From Drosophila miranda (lineage: Eukaryota > Arthropoda > Insecta > Diptera > Drosophilidae): a stretch of DNA of 64,000 bases. The stretch's first letter is position 1, and each line of letters starts with the position of its first letter. Below are positions 14,201-25,097 of the stretch, one piece after another. The stretch lies in the NCBI RefSeq assembly GCF_003369915.1, contig NC_046675.1:24180001-24244000 (forward strand), in the 5' to 3' direction. A program made the translations under genes and the position numbers. Under the pieces are notes generated by a model, which saw only the letters and a program-made list of their open reading frames with translations, was not told where the DNA came from and did not search any database.

Positions 14201-14684
14201 CTTCCTGTGTGAAATGGAAGATAGCTCCGACGCGAAGGGAAACTGTATGCACAGATAGACATTCTGGCAGCCTTATTGGATGGAATTTTCATTTTCATAT
14301 TACATTAACTTTATGAATAAAGTGGCTAAACGAACACTTGTGCACTTTTTGGGCAGCATTCATTTTTGGAAGTTACTTTCCAGCTTACTTCCTTTGGACT
14401 CTTCTTGGACTCACCTGCACTTGAAACATGGTAACCGAATCATCCAGCATTTGTATGCGGACGGTAAGCTTCTTGCCTCCGCGATGCCTGGGCGTTGAGG
14501 GGGTGCCGTCCACACCGGAGGGTGTGCTCAGCGAATGGGTCATCCGACCGCCGGGTAGACCTCCTGCCTGGCCACCGCCAGAGGCCAGATCATAGTGACG
14601 GCCACCGCCACCGCCACCGCCGCCGCCGCCACCGCCACCGCCTCCGGTGGATCGCGAGGCTGTGCCCATGTCGGCGAGGGACAT
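1..14684 (-). CDS. Cdep: Cdep, FERM-domain RhoGEF (FARP orthologue), partial at left edge
   Basis: Ten coding exons join in phase on the minus strand: 14684-14415, 7295-7063, 7002-6781, 6706-6463, 6401-6241, 6166-6092, 4466-4360, 4063-3948, 3893-3623 and 2289 to beyond 1. The product begins MSLADMGTAS, has a poly-Gly run (about residues 14-28), then a FERM domain from about residue 71 to 376 and a FERM-adjacent segment. Motifs such as IQMLDDS, ADYFGLEY, FVPHQDA, SFKRKRFLVKL, VLSRGSSFR and YSGKTQKQIIEFV match vertebrate FARP1/2. That family links membrane phosphoinositides and receptors to Rho/Rac through a C-terminal DH-PH-PH module, which must lie left of this window. About 1329 codons are visible. 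All splice sites are GT-AG and every phase agrees. A large middle exon rich in Ser and acidic residues follows the FERM region. Identity is confident; the symbol rests on FERM/FARP similarity and on Gnf1 being its neighbour. Confidence 0.9.
2290..3622 (-). other. Cdep intron 9
   Basis: A 1.3-kb intron containing a decayed LOA-type reverse transcriptase fragment on the minus strand (about 2590-3030). The rest is AT-rich with no feature I can support. Confidence 0.75.
2590..3030 (-). mobile_element. decayed LOA/Bilbo-type non-LTR retrotransposon RT fragment
   Basis: Minus-strand translations in shifting frames give AVRRITCPPETALYEVISVV, then ISLIAFLDIKGALNN (the RT motif with FLDIKGA), then ELVLFTKNYKIKPLSS and VVDKKLNWSLTIKK with KRVKKATEALLC. 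This order and spacing is that of LOA-clade reverse transcriptases, as in Drosophila Bilbo and TRIM elements. Several stops and frameshifts show it is an old dead fragment. No target-site duplication was found. Confidence 0.7.
3623..3893 (-). CDS. Cdep: Cdep coding exon 9
   Basis: The acceptor is GCTTTTTTCAG and the donor TTTAG|GTGAGT. The 90-codon linker is rich in Ser, Gln, Pro and His and includes the segment SPSHSSSHHQPQPPPR. No domain is visible. The phase is 0 to 1. Confidence 0.75.
3948..4063 (-). CDS. Cdep: Cdep coding exon 8
   Basis: The acceptor is ATCTCTACAG and the donor TCTCAA|GTTAGT. It encodes a linker containing TWDYRNQCSDSMTPSLTKKA and DTLDRRRDNPIDHMRSQ. There is no known domain. 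The phase is 1 to 0. Confidence 0.72.
4360..4466 (-). CDS. Cdep: Cdep coding exon 7
   Basis: The acceptor is a long pyrimidine tract ending TTTTGCTGCAG. It encodes SQSFRQGPLNASSRSQSHTY followed by VNSSISANPLLPIDT, a Ser-rich linker after the FERM-adjacent region. The phase is 2 to 1, in register with both neighbours. Confidence 0.8.
4467..6091 (-). other. Cdep intron 6
   Basis: A 1.6-kb AT-rich intron with long T-runs (about 4530-4660 and 5405-5640), a CA repeat at 5272-5288 and an AT run near 5840-5856. I see nothing coding. Confidence 0.8.
6092..6166 (-). CDS. Cdep: Cdep coding exon 6 (FERM-adjacent region)
   Basis: A 75-nt exon between CCCTTACAG and CCAAAG|GTAGGG. It encodes YSGKTQKQIIEFVRENYVKR and QNFQ, matching the FARP segment with FSGRTQKQVL. 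The phase is 2 to 2. Confidence 0.87.
6241..6401 (-). CDS. Cdep: Cdep coding exon 5 (end of FERM F3)
   Basis: The acceptor ACATTCCAG precedes GYYKDTVEFFFEGRNECKNF, then WKKCVENHGFFRC and TRVLSRGSSFR. This is the conserved last helix of F3 and the start of the FERM-adjacent region. The donor is TTTTCG|GTAGGA, phase 2. Confidence 0.88.
6463..6706 (-). CDS. Cdep: Cdep coding exon 4 (FERM F2-F3)
   Basis: It encodes GQSPAEADLNLLETARRC, ELYGMKMHPGKD, LNLAVAHMGITVFQ and NTFSWAKIRKISFKRKRF, which align with the FARP F3 (PH-like) lobe. The donor is TAT|GTAAAT, phase 0. Confidence 0.88.
6781..7002 (-). CDS. Cdep: Cdep coding exon 3 (FERM F2 lobe)
   Basis: The acceptor CATTTTAG joins to give RYLFCLQIKRDLATGSLQC, then NDNTAALMASYIVQ, FVPEDYPDH and FVPHQDASVQRKIMENHKKH. 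The donor is GT|GTAAGA, and the split Val codon is completed by the next exon. Confidence 0.88.
7063..7295 (-). CDS. Cdep: Cdep coding exon 2 (FERM F1 lobe)
   Basis: The acceptor is TTTTCCAG and the donor CCAG|GTATAT. It encodes AKALGRVLFEQVCRQL, ADYFGLEY, the WLDLEKP segment and the CIKFYTPDPAQLEEEYTR segment, matching FARP F1 and the start of F2. The phase is 0 to 2. Confidence 0.9.
8852..8892. repeat. 21-bp tandem duplication
   Basis: Two copies of GCGTGGTCAGGACAGGACAT start at 8852 and 8873. Confidence 0.85.
9603..9633. repeat. 7-bp tandem repeat (CACTTGC)n
   Basis: About four copies of a CACTTGC heptamer inside a Cdep intron. Confidence 0.85.
11930..12290. repeat. degenerate ACTGCTTT-rich repeat cluster
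   Basis: The words CTGCTTT, AAACTGCTT and TGCACTGCTTTGAAC recur at irregular spacing. Two longer blocks, near 11980-12045 and 12155-12220, share the order AAACT.CT, ATAG.TAAT, ATACT, CACTGCTTT or CGCTGCTTT, so this looks like an eroded tandem repeat with a unit of 150-200 bp containing shorter subrepeats. Confidence 0.5.
13223..13280. repeat. 29-bp tandem duplication
   Basis: Two copies beginning GGACAGCAAGCAGTGGGAGA start at 13223 and 13252, nearly identical. Confidence 0.9.
14415..14684 (-). CDS. Cdep: Cdep coding exon 1 (start codon, poly-Gly, FERM start)
   Basis: The ATG at 14684-14682 lies in a CAAAATG context. It encodes 90 codons: a Ser/Gly-rich head with 15 consecutive glycines made by CCACCG/CCGCCG repeats on the plus strand, then KKLTVRIQMLDDSVTMFQVQ, the first FERM strand. 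The exon ends at a CAG|GTGAGT donor in phase 0. Confidence 0.9.
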
Positions 14685-14948
14685 TTTGTAGACGAGAATT
14701 TTGGGGGATTACGGCTGGAATAAGACTCGGTTCACTCCGATCTGTGGCATAGATCGAGGGTCTGTCTGTTGTCTGCCGCCTTCTTTGGCTCTGTCTGTTG
14801 TCTCTTGTCTTCTTTAGGAGTTTCTTTTAAATGCTTTAAACATGGAATGCTACTGGGGGTTTCTTCGTTTGTTTGTATTTCGTTTCGTTAATTGAATTTC
14901 AGCTGTCTCTTCGCTTCTGTTTTTTTTATCTGCCTCTGTTTTTGTAAC

Positions 14949-14974
14949 TGTATCTGTATCTGTATCTGTATCTG
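14949..14974. repeat. (TGTATC)n microsatellite
   Basis: About four perfect hexamers in the predicted Cdep 5' UTR exon. Confidence 0.85.
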
Positions 14975-15050
14975 TGGCTGTCTGCTTTAATTCGATTTCA
15001 TTTCGTATCCAGAAAAGAACAATAACAGAACAAATTGGAAGCTATAACGC

Positions 15051-15080
15051 CACACACCACACACACACACACACACACAC
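15051..15080. repeat. (AC)n microsatellite
   Basis: A nearly perfect AC run within the predicted Cdep 5' UTR exon. Confidence 0.9.
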
Positions 15081-16170
15081 GTTCTCACATGTGTTTCACA
15101 TTTGCCATGTCTTCGGGTGTGGATTCGGACTCGGATTCGGATACGTTCTGGTGCGTTCCGACGATGCCTCTTGACTTCCCTCTGGCATTATTCGCGCAGA
15201 GAGCCAAAGATATATTCGTTTCGTTTTGAAATCGGCTTTACGGCGTTCAGCATTTGCTTGGGCCACTCGTGGATTTCCTCATCTCAGTTCTTACTCGGAC
15301 TGGCCATCGTTTTCCTATAAAGATTGAGAGAGAAAATATGTTAGTCATAATTTTAAGTGCAGTGGAAAATTCATAAGCTCTTCGAGTGGGTTCTGTTCTG
15401 CTGGTTTATGTGCATAAAATATGGGACAAGCAATTATGAGGCTTCCACATATAAAAAGAGAAACTTTTATACGCGTCATGTGGCAGCACCCCTCGGTCAA
15501 TATGCGTTTCTGCAAGGAAGCATCCCCTGGGCTACTGAATGTGGCAACAATTGCATCAGCGAGAGCCCTTGGAACCCATGTTTTAAATAGTTCTTATATT
15601 TTTACTTCTCCACATTTCCTTTCCCATTTTCCACCCATATCGCACGATCTTCCATGGACAAATCTCATTAAATTTCAAATAAATCAGAATCATGGCCATG
15701 TTTTTTTTTTTACATATTTCCAAAGCCCTATATCTCAGGATCGTGAAGTTTCAAAAGAAATCGAAATAATCGTCTTGGAAATGTATCAAACGCCTTGCCA
15801 AAAGTGGGCGTGGACACACTCAGAGACAGACTTTACAAGACAGAGTCTTGGATGGAAAACCATTCCTCAGGCCTCGCACAATTAGATGACAGTCGACAGT
15901 GGGCGAGCATCTCTCGCTGGGGCTGGGGGCTGGGGGCTGGGCTGTTCCTCTGAGCCGAAACCCATTCGACTATTGAGAAATTAAAAGCACATAAAAAACA
16001 GCCAAAACAATGACCCAAATAAATGCCTGTCAGGGGAATTATTTAAAACATTAAAAGCCCATAAAAATGGTAAATTGGAGAAATATGGAAAGAAGAAAAT
16101 TAGGGAAAACACCTGTGAAAAAATAAATAGGCTTATCACGACGAGAGGGCCCAGAAGCGGCACGAAATCA

Positions 16171-16206
16171 AATGGAATGGAATGGAATGGAAGTGGAAGT
16201 GGAAGT
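16171..16206. repeat. (AATGG)n then (AAGTGG)n microsatellite
   Basis: Pentamers switch to hexamers within 36 bp. Confidence 0.85.
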
Positions 16207-17639
16207 ACGAGTGTAACTTCTGGTTTGCCGCCGAATCAGGTTTGATGCGGCACCGCCTACCCACGTGGCGGCTGCCGGCCCACGCGTTGGATCGCATCCG
16301 AGAAAAGAAACTTCCAGCCTACATACAAAAGCAGTCTTAGAGATGCAGATAGATTGAGGACTGGGGATGGGAGATGGAGCTTGGAGCTTGGCGCCCAATT
16401 ACTATGTGGGACGCGAGACGAGAAGCATTTTCGTAGAAGCGAAATATAATAATAAAATATGGGAAAATTATGAACAAGAAGTCGTCTTCCAAGCCCCCGT
16501 CCTCCTGTCCGCTCTGTGTCCATTTATTTATGGTTTTGTGGCTCGTAAATTTAAATGCGAACGTGGCCAAACGGCGGGCTGTCAATTTGCAAAAGACGGA
16601 GAGAGATACACACAGGATGCCCCCCAGTCGCCAGTCACTTCCATACGGTTGAATGGGGCGTGAAATGTGTGAATTTACGATGCGATATGAGAATACTCGT
16701 ATCTTGTCCGCCACCAGAGTCGGGGGGGCGGTGGGCAGGTTCTCCTCAGGCCGATGATAACCACGGAGACAAGCGTTGACATCGTTCAATGACCCACAGA
16801 GATGATCTTCATTCACTGAGAAGGTTCTGATAACAAAATGCATATACTCCAGAGACCGATAGGGATAGGGAGACTGAAAAACTCTCCTTCTCTCTCTCTG
16901 TGAAGTTGTGGCTTTTCTGTTCACATAAGTCACGTTTTGTCATAAATAACACACAAATGATTATCATGTGGCCTCTTCAAGCACATTTCTACAGATAAAA
17001 TGCGGGCAGTGCTCTCCCCCTTTTGTCTTTTGCCGAATTCTGAGATGATTAATGTGGAAGAGACCGCGAAACATCCTTGGAACAGATAGAAAATGAGAAG
17101 ACTTTTAAGTAGAAATAAGGAGAGTTCTAGCATTGGAATACATTCGAAACTCCTTCTGTTCTTTGTATCATTTTTGGTAGCCTTTCAATCGCTTGCCATC
17201 GATTTGCTTTCAATCTTTGGTGGACCACTTCTCTTCTCCGTTGATCCTTAATCATAAAAGACACACACAGAGAGAACACCTTAAACGGCAGCGGCATCAA
17301 GACGTTGCCGCAATATTAATGATGCTCGCCAATTTATGGACAAGTCGCTAGAAGCGGTCTCTGGCAGCCACTGGTCTCCGGCCCGGTCTCTCTGGGAGCT
17401 AAAGCAGTGCTAGAATGGGGTTACAGTACCGCTTGATGAGCCACCAACTTGGGCCACGGCAAGGCTATATCTATGTCTACTCGTATCTGTTGGCCTTATT
17501 GGCCGGCCTGGCATACTCTTCGGCATTCCATAAACTTCAGATTGGCGAATGATGTGCTCTGTGCTTCTGGCTGTCCCCTGTGGCTGGGCTCCAAAACTGG
17601 AGGCATGAAGAAGTTTTTAACCAGTTTCCACAAGAGTAT

Positions 17640-17643
17640 CCCC

Positions 17644-17676
<33 letters not shown>

Positions 17677-17677
17677 C
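17640..17677. repeat. poly-C followed by (CT)n
   Basis: Fifteen C residues are followed by about eleven CT dinucleotides, a polypurine/polypyrimidine tract able to form a triplex. Confidence 0.9.
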
Positions 17678-20258
17678 TTTTGTATCCGTGTGACCCAAAA
17701 AATGTTGTGTGTGTGTCCCCATCAAAGTTTTATGACTTTTATATACTATGGAGTGACATAAATTCATGGCTCTTTAATTAAGTTTCCGCCTGCCATTTTG
17801 CCATTCTGGCACTTTGGGTGTCTCTCCGTTGGCTAAGGTCGGGAAAAGGGCGTGGTTTTCATTGAATTTTCCCTGCTTTTGAATGCATTTCATGGAATTT
17901 TATTTGCCTACACATCTGAGAATTCGTTCAAAGTATTTTCCACGCAAAATATTCCATTAACAATGAAGTTTTTCATAGGAAAAACATTCTACAAACTTTT
18001 CTAATTTCTACAGAATTGTTTTGTATTTTCTATATATTTAGAGATTTTCTTTAGGAATTTCCCAATTCCCCCCCTAATATTTCATTGATTAAAACTCTCT
18101 TACAATTCATCATAAATCATCTCTACTGCCTCTATATATACAAATCCATCATATTGGATATTGGATCCCAAATAATTGACAATATCAATTCGAAATGTCA
18201 ATAATAATAATCTTTTAAATTGCTTTTAGAAGAGTTTTCCCCCTCCACTCCTCTCCTCTCCAATGACCTGCCTTTGGTTCGTTTTTGTCATCGTTTAAAT
18301 TGAAACAATCTCAATCTCTCTGCTCTGAGGCATCTTTGTATCTGTGATGGCAAATGCATCTCAATTAAAATGTATCTCGAGCATCTTTCATAATTCCGCT
18401 GCCAAACGAGAAGATGAATCACTTGGGGCCGTTTCCATTCCAAGAAATATGTACAGCAGGCCAAAGCCCCTGCCGAAAGAACAACAATTGTTGTGGATGG
18501 ATGTTTGTATAGGGCCAAAAGCCAGAGCGAAAGATATAGTAGATATTCTCTTTACAGCCCACATGGTGGCTGCAACTCCATCTGTCTGTCTGGCTGTGTT
18601 TTTTTCACGTTTCACAGCGGTTTATAAATAAAATGCACCGAACAGAGAGTGTATTTTATGTGTGTGCCCGAGCCTGAATATAAAAGGATGCACTCCGCCG
18701 TCTGACGGATGGACGTTCCTCAGATGTGCTACTGCTTGCTGCCGGCGAGTGCATTTCAAAGTCAACTCTTTTTAGCCGTCAGCGGCACAGCACTGCACTG
18801 CCTTTAGTGCAGTTCATTAAAATATTTATTTAAAGTTTCCCCCGCAATGGAGCCTCGACCAGAAACCAGGAACAGCACCATCATCCCATCCGCCAGTTGC
18901 TCTTTTTTTATACGACTCGAAGACTCTTTGTTTATCATTGGATTATATATACAGTACAGGGCCTTACTTTATGGCACACACACTGAGAGAGAGGGCTGCA
19001 CATGTGTGTCCCTTCATCGTCTGGTCTTTTTTTGTTGTTTTTTTGTACTTGTCAGCGGATAATATTCCACAGAATCTGCATCTCTTAATTGCTATCTGGC
19101 TCTGGCAGGCATCGTCCTATGGAAACCTTTGTTCGCCACAAGAAGTACTTTAATTTTAGTTTTAATGGAACCCATAGAAGCTGCAAGTGTCTTTCCAGAG
19201 GGTCCAGACAGCCAGAAGTGTACTCCAAGCAACCGACTGCTTTAAAGATATTTTCACCTCAACGAGTATAAACAAAAAGATTTGCTAATATGCAAAACAA
19301 ACCACGAACCCGTGGGGGAGACGTGGGGGGAAACCACTCATAAATAGACACAACAAAACGCAATTGAAAATGCCGAACGAAATCAATTAGTATTGTCGTT
19401 AGGTAGCTCCACAGATACACCACAGATACAGATACATATAAGAGCCCTGCATGAAAGGGGAAAATAAATGTCGTTGACAGCCGGACAACACTTTGACTGA
19501 ACAAACAAGTGGCTCTGGTTATTGATTAGACAGTCAGGCAGTAGACCCCTCCCCTCGACCGCCCTTTTTCCCTGGCGGACAAGCACTTTCATGGAATTTA
19601 CAACAAATTATAGCAATTTGTTGGACAAAGTCAAGATACAGAATGGCAGAATTTGCAAGTAAAAAGAATAAGCAGGCGGGAGGCAGGAGGCAGGATGCGG
19701 GAGGCAGTGCAAAAAAGTTCTTGAGATGAGGTGACAGCCTTGTCGCAGAACACTTGACTGACATTTTCAACGAGTACAAAGAAACGGGTTAAGGATAAAG
19801 CCCAAGTACAGTAGAGCCAAAGCCAACAGCAGGAGAACAACAATCGATTTGCAGAGATTCCGGAAGGATTTTGCGGGAAACTTTGTTAGAAGAACAATTA
19901 AATGTACGGAAAAAGAGTCAAATAGCATTTCCACTCTCTGATCTCTAGGACATATCCTTATCCAAGGGGACTTCCGTCTCTAAATGCACTTCTTAGCGAA
20001 CATCTGCTGTGATAACCGAAGGCACCCATACATTCCACATCCACTGGTATGCTCTGCCCATGAGATGGGGCTGTGCCAAACATATGGCTCTACAGATAAT
20101 GCCCCATTACGTCTGATGCGATTAGAGCATCGATCGTACAATAGCTGAAACTATAATAGTCACTGGCAATCTGAAATGACGAGCTCCCGTCTCATTTTTT
20201 GGCACACCTATCGCATATCCACTGTAACCCTCGGACAAGAGATCCCTCCACTATGTCG

Positions 20259-20277
20259 GTGTGTGTGTGTGTGTGTG
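20259..20277. repeat. (GT)n microsatellite
   Basis: Nine GT dinucleotides. Confidence 0.9.
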
Positions 20278-23200
20278 CAACCATGGCTAAGCAGCACTTG
20301 AAATTGTCCTCAATTTGTATGCAGCACAAGTCAAGAGACCGCCGTCGGAGCCGACACAAGATACATTTTGAATTTATGAGTATGCTGCCCCGAAACGGAA
20401 ATGGAAATCGTTTTATGCTTTTGACCAAAGCCAAAGCCAAAAAAAAGAAACCTGTTAACGAGTGTAAATCACAGCCGAAACCCAACCGAAAGACAACAGA
20501 TTTCAATTAGACCTCTGAAAAAACAAAAACCGAAGAGAAAACAAAGGCAAAACAAATTCAATGAATGCAAGTGCCCCTCCCCTCCTCGCCCGGCCCGGCC
20601 CTAGCATTGGGCCACCCTCACTCATCCCCTCCCGGCACAGAAAGCCAACAAAGCGTATTGAGATCGCAAATAAATAATGTATGGCCTGAGAGAGAGAGAG
20701 AGATAGATAGAGCGGGAGACTCAGAAGTTGGCTCGCAACTTAATTTGCTTTGCCCCATTGAGGCCTGGGGACTGTCAGCAGGCTTTTGTATCTGTGTAGC
20801 TTTGAGATACACGTACAGACGGACTCAATGTTGACCCATTTCATCTGCACGATTAACTCGTTCTCTTTTGGCCCCAAGTTTGATTCGCCTTCCACCACCG
20901 CAACGTGTGATATTTCTATGTTTGAACTCTGCATCCGTGTTGTGTTTGCCTAGACTTTTGCCATACATGGTCCGACCTATCCATTGGATACATTTGGTAT
21001 AGTATCTCACGCGACGGAAACACTCTTATTGGGTTAGGAACGTGTACGAAGTTTCCATGTGGACCACTTTGGGGGCTCCATTGATTTACAATCTAGTTTT
21101 TTACAACAAGTTGGTTGCCAATACAGAATATATGATCGCCAAGACCCTTGATCAGATATTATTATACGTTTTTAAGAACCAGTTTTAGGCTGAGAGCGGC
21201 TGAAAGCCGTTTGATTATCAGGAAAATTTATTTTCCAATCATCATATTCGTTATTAAAACCATAATTAGGACGACATTTAATCAACTTCTAGCGCGAGCT
21301 TTGTAATCTTGAAGTTGAAATTAAACTGCTTATTAAGAATTTGTTTTAAATATAATTTAGAGGGGTTAGAGGGTTTAGCGGTGCCGTAGAATTTCAATAG
21401 AAAAAAAAACAAAATACATGAGAATACAATTGATTTTATTTTTGAGTCAATCTACCCCATAAAATTCCTCTAACTGCAAATAGTAATCTCTGTAAGGGCT
21501 GGGCTGCCGTTCCCCCATCAGTATTTCATTCATTTCCTTGCCGACTCGTGATCGAGTGTCCCCTTTCTAGACTTCAAATTGAGCATGAAAATCTGTGGAT
21601 GATGATGTCAGCAGAAGGGAGGCGGGGGATAGGTGGAGTTGCCAAAACAACGAAAAACAATAAATAAAATCCACAGGAAAAAAAGAGGTAGAAAAAAAAG
21701 CGAAGCAGCTATGCCAACAAACGGGTCTTTTTAACAGCCACAGCGCTTCGGACTCAGTCAAGTGTTGTCGTCGCTTGCTTATCTCTGTCGCGTCCCTCCG
21801 CTGCCCTACCCTACCCCCTGGCAACCCTACAGCACACACACACTCGTGTATGTAGAAAAACTGATAACGAAGTGCGCTCCGAAGCATGTAAGCGGTCGTG
21901 TGTAAATAAGGGAGCAGCAATACCCTATACCCTACACCCCACCCCCATCTCACTGGCAGGCCGCCTGCCCTCTTTTACCCATCGTTTATCTATTTGATTG
22001 TTGTCTGTTTCGGAACACCGTTATAGGAACTCACTCTCTGGTGCTGTAACTGTGTTCTGGATCTGTTTTGTGTGTCTTATCAATCTTTGAACCGTTATCT
22101 ACAAGTTTGTGTTTTCGTTTTCGTTCTCGTTCTCTTTTTTTTCTCTTTTTTTGCACTACCCATATCGAGGAATATGCGGACATGTCCCGTCATTATGCAA
22201 AACCAGATAAAGAATATGCTGACATCATACCGAAAATAAAGAATGGTAATAGAGCTCTAAATTTCCATTAACAGTACTATTAGATGTATTATTTGAACGT
22301 TTTAGGAAGAGTTTAGAGGTGTGAGTTCTATACTATCCATTAGGAGCTTTGATTAATGAAATAAGCTGATTCCCATCTACCGCTCACTCTCAAGAATGAT
22401 AATATCCTTAATCATATCTTACGGCAAAAATCTAATACAAGAATATAGATCCAGAACAGCATTAAAGAAAGCTTGAAACGAAAGGGAAAATCCATGGGAA
22501 AAACCAGCTTAACACGCAGGAAAAGAGCCGAATCCACAGCGAAAGAAAGAGAAAGACAACGAGAGTGCATGAGTAAAGGAGAGCGAGATACAAGAATAGA
22601 GAGGGAGAGCATGCATAATGGGTGGGTGGCGCTGCTCCAACAAATGCAATGACCTGAATTTGGAGCATTTTGTGCAAGAAAATGTGGCAAAGGGGCGCCG
22701 GGAAGAATGCGAGAAAAAGCGGCAGCAGAAGGACAAGAAAACACAAGTGTTTGAAATATAACAAAACGTAAGATTTTCGAAATAATTGCACGGAAACTTA
22801 CATTTAGGAAAAAAATTGTCACCCGCACCGTTTAAAAAAAACTAATTAAGAAATGTTCCCTCGATTCTCTTCATTTGAATCCCCATTCACAACCATCTCT
22901 CACTGAAAAGGGTTATTCCCCCACTCCCCCTGCAAAGTTTACGGTTATCCATCACCCGAATATTAAAACAAAAAACGCGTAAACATGTGTTGCCAAAAAC
23001 ATAATAAAATTGAAGAAAAGGCGCGGCAACTGCGACGCTAGCGTCTGCGTCGACGACAACAGCGCAGGCGACAAGTGTTTACAAAAAATTTCGGGGCCGA
23101 AAACTGTAACTGTAATTCTTGTTGCCCCTGCCCCTGCCCCACGTCCCCTGCTGCGCATGAATGTATGCGTATGCCATGGCGTGTCCTTGTGCCTAACACA

Positions 23201-23482
23201 ACAAAAGCAGCAGCAACAGCAACAACAGGAGTGCGAAGGAGAGAGAAAGCAGAGACGTGACTGAGTAAAGTGTTGAGGGGGCCCAGGCCACGGTATATTC
23301 ACAAGAAGGTCAGGAAGTCCAAGAAAACGGTCTCTAATCGGCAGCGTATACTGACAATACCTTGAAGTGGGAATTTAATATATTTTTTTCCACAACAAAT
23401 CACTCCTTTTTTCATAATAAATCGTTCACAAAAAAGCAACTATAATGTTAATTTGCGAATCCCTCACCCCACACAAATCTAC

Positions 23483-24180
23483 CTTGCAAAGGGCCACCCA
23501 CTCATTTTGCTGTTGCCAAAGTCTACACTTGCCTTTGGGTTCGCTTTCCTCTCTCTTTCTCTCTTTGCCAATCCAGCATTCCTTTCGTCGAGGGGGGAGT
23601 GGAGTGGTTGTGCGTAAGCGCGGGGAAAGCAGAGCAGGGTGTGCGGTGGTTTGGGGTGTGTTCCGGAATTTACGTGCTTATTGAATTTTCAGCCCAAAAA
23701 CGAGTTGCGCAAAAAAGAACCAAGAGCTGGGCTGGAGCTGTTGAGCGGCAATTAATTTCAATTAAATTAAGATCCAAGGCTAGAATTTTCTCATGGATTT
23801 TTGGCTGTTGCTCCGGTTTTCTTCTTTTGCGATGCTGCGCCCTTCACACAAAAACATATATACACACAATAGAGCGAGAACTTAGGGAACTTTTTACGCA
23901 TAAAAATTTTATCAAGTGACAAACTGAAAAAAACGCGCCCTCGAGCAAATGAACGGTGAAAAACCATCGGTACACACTATTTTCTTTTGTCAATCGCTGT
24001 ATTCCACTTGCACGCTAATTTTCTCCACTGTTCGAAGGCTTGCAACGCGTTAATAGATGCAATTTTATTGCATTTTTCACTGCTGCTGAGACTGGAGGAT
24101 TGGCTGCGGCGACCCGTGTGTAGAAATTTCTCGCACCGCTCACGACAACGCCATTTTTCTTTTGAGCCAGCTGAGGAGTG
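23483..24180 (-). other. Cdep: Cdep first untranslated exon (predicted), functional copy
   Basis: A promoter (Motif 1 plus two DRE-like sites) faces left at 24177-24287. The sequence below it lacks a long ORF, has only very short upstream ORFs, and reaches a possible donor GCAAG|GTAGAT at 23483/23482. The part right of 23549 is what was copied in the tandem array. The last 66 nt and the donor are unique to this copy. Assignment to Cdep rests on orientation and position, as no other minus-strand gene lies between it and the Cdep start codon. Confidence 0.55.
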
Positions 24181-24287
24181 TGACCGTTTAAGAATAATCA
24201 CACACCTTGCAATGAAATACTGAAATCGAAATCGATGACCGGGTTTTCCAGCTGATTTTAGCCCGACAACCGAAGTCTGAAATCGAT
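24177..24287 (-). promoter_or_regulatory. Cdep: Cdep promoter, array unit 1 (Motif 1 + two DRE-like sites)
   Basis: The minus strand reads GGTCACACT at 24185-24177, the Drosophila core-promoter Motif 1. ATCGAT cores lie upstream at 24231-24236 and 24282-24287, matching 7 of 8 positions of the DRE at the latter. DRE with Motif 1 marks constitutive TATA-less promoters. The orientation is leftward, towards Cdep. Confidence 0.6.
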
Positions 24288-24429
24288 AATGGCTGTTTCT
24301 TAGATGCATATTTTCGGTATATTGAAAAATGTGACCTTATATTTCTGTTTTCAAAACCATACCAAAATCATAGAAAGACAGCTGAAAGATCCTGGAACGT
24401 CGCGAATCCTGTGGAAGGGAGCTTCATGT

Positions 24430-24993
24430 ACTTGACAGAGCCCTAAGACTCCATACGCTGATCAGCGATGAGCGTATCCACCACAAGAGGAACAGAGGTG
24501 ACAGCTGTTGGACCTACTCCTACTACAACAGCATTAACGTGACCAGGTAAATCCCTCTCTATACTATTCACCCGCGTAATTTTGCTCATAAAACGTTGCC
24601 TCTTCTAGGTTTCTGGGCGAATCACTGGGCGCAACACTGCCGTGTATGAAGTTTCTGCTCTTCTGGACAGATGTCGGCAGCCATAAGAAATCAGCCAAAG
24701 GATGACCAGGCTGCGGGTCCGTTGTCGCCCTCAACGCGTATTATGTCTGAGCGCATGTCCAAGATTTCCTCTGTGGCGGATACGGTGCCACGCTCAACAT
24801 CACGTTACGTTTGCCTACAGCACCACCACGAATGTCAGTAAAATGCTGGCCCATCAATCCCATCAATGCGCCGCCCTGCTCCACCGCGATCTGCGACTAG
24901 TCCGACTCCAATTACAAGAGCAAAGAGATACAGGAGGAGGAGTTGGAGCATGGCTCCGGCAAGCATCCCACCGAACACCAATTTTTTGTATAG
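24430..24993 (+). pseudogene. unidentified decayed plus-strand gene, unit 1
   Basis: Coding-like stretches with G/C-rich third positions appear in several frames. One reads GRIHHKRNRGDSCWTYSYYN up to a donor at 24547, with a 62-nt intron ending CCTCTTCTAG at 24608. Further on come MSERMSKISSVADTVPRSTS and, after an in-frame TAG, SDSNYKSKEIQEEELEHGSG ending at the stop 24991-24993. Frame changes and stops make it a broken gene. About 35 bp present in other units are missing after 24632. I do not recognise the family. Confidence 0.5.
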
Positions 24994-25012
24994 ATTGATA
25001 TTATTTGGTTGC

Positions 25013-25097
25013 TCTAGCTCTTATAATCTCTGAGCACTAGACGCTCATAGGGACAGACAGACAGACATGGCTCTATCGACTCGCTCAAGAATTGGTT
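25013..25097 (+). mobile_element. dispersed-repeat scrap, unit 1
   Basis: The stretch containing CTCTGAGCACTAGACG and GACAGACAGACATGG followed by TATCGACTCG matches, from memory, a sequence widely scattered in Drosophila near mini-me/DINE-type elements. Only about 85 bp is left. Confidence 0.5.

Larger units (their letters stand above)
7296..14414 (-). other. Cdep intron 1 of the coding region (7.1 kb)
   Basis: A large intron between coding exons 1 and 2. It holds short tandem repeats (8852-8892, 9603-9633, 13223-13280), a degenerate ACTGCTTT-rich repeat (about 11930-12290) and several orphan ORFs without codon bias or recognisable domains (for example 10469-10798 plus and 13469-14182 plus). 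No nested gene can be supported. Confidence 0.75.
14685..15314 (-). other. Cdep: Cdep 5' UTR part of the start-codon exon (predicted)
   Basis: Upstream of the ATG on the minus strand, the best acceptor is a pyrimidine-rich CTCTCAATCTTTATAG ending at 15315, giving an untranslated stretch of about 630 nt. It contains a short upstream ORF starting just inside the exon (ATG GCC AGT ... TGA), a TGTATC hexanucleotide run and an AC dinucleotide run. The exon boundary is inferred, not proven. Confidence 0.5.
15315..23482 (-). other. Cdep 5' UTR intron (predicted, 8.2 kb)
   Basis: Between the predicted first exon and the start-codon exon. It contains microsatellites (16171-16206, 17640-17677, 20259-20277, a GA run near 20692-20702), AT-rich stretches (17900-18230, 21100-21480) and no coding sequence I can support. 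The extent depends on the two predicted splice sites. Confidence 0.5.

Noticed and set aside
16337..16933. 198-codon minus-strand ORF
   Set aside because: GTG start, no codon bias, no domain, and competing ORFs in other frames. Likely chance.
23977..24309. 110-codon minus-strand ORF repeated in each unit
   Set aside because: It crosses the predicted Cdep transcription start and DRE sites, so it is more likely promoter and leader sequence than protein.
24702..24998. 98-codon plus-strand ORF repeated in all four units
   Set aside because: It is the frame with the fewest stops through the decayed remnant, but the G/C third-position bias lies in the other frames, so this frame is probably not the ancestral one.
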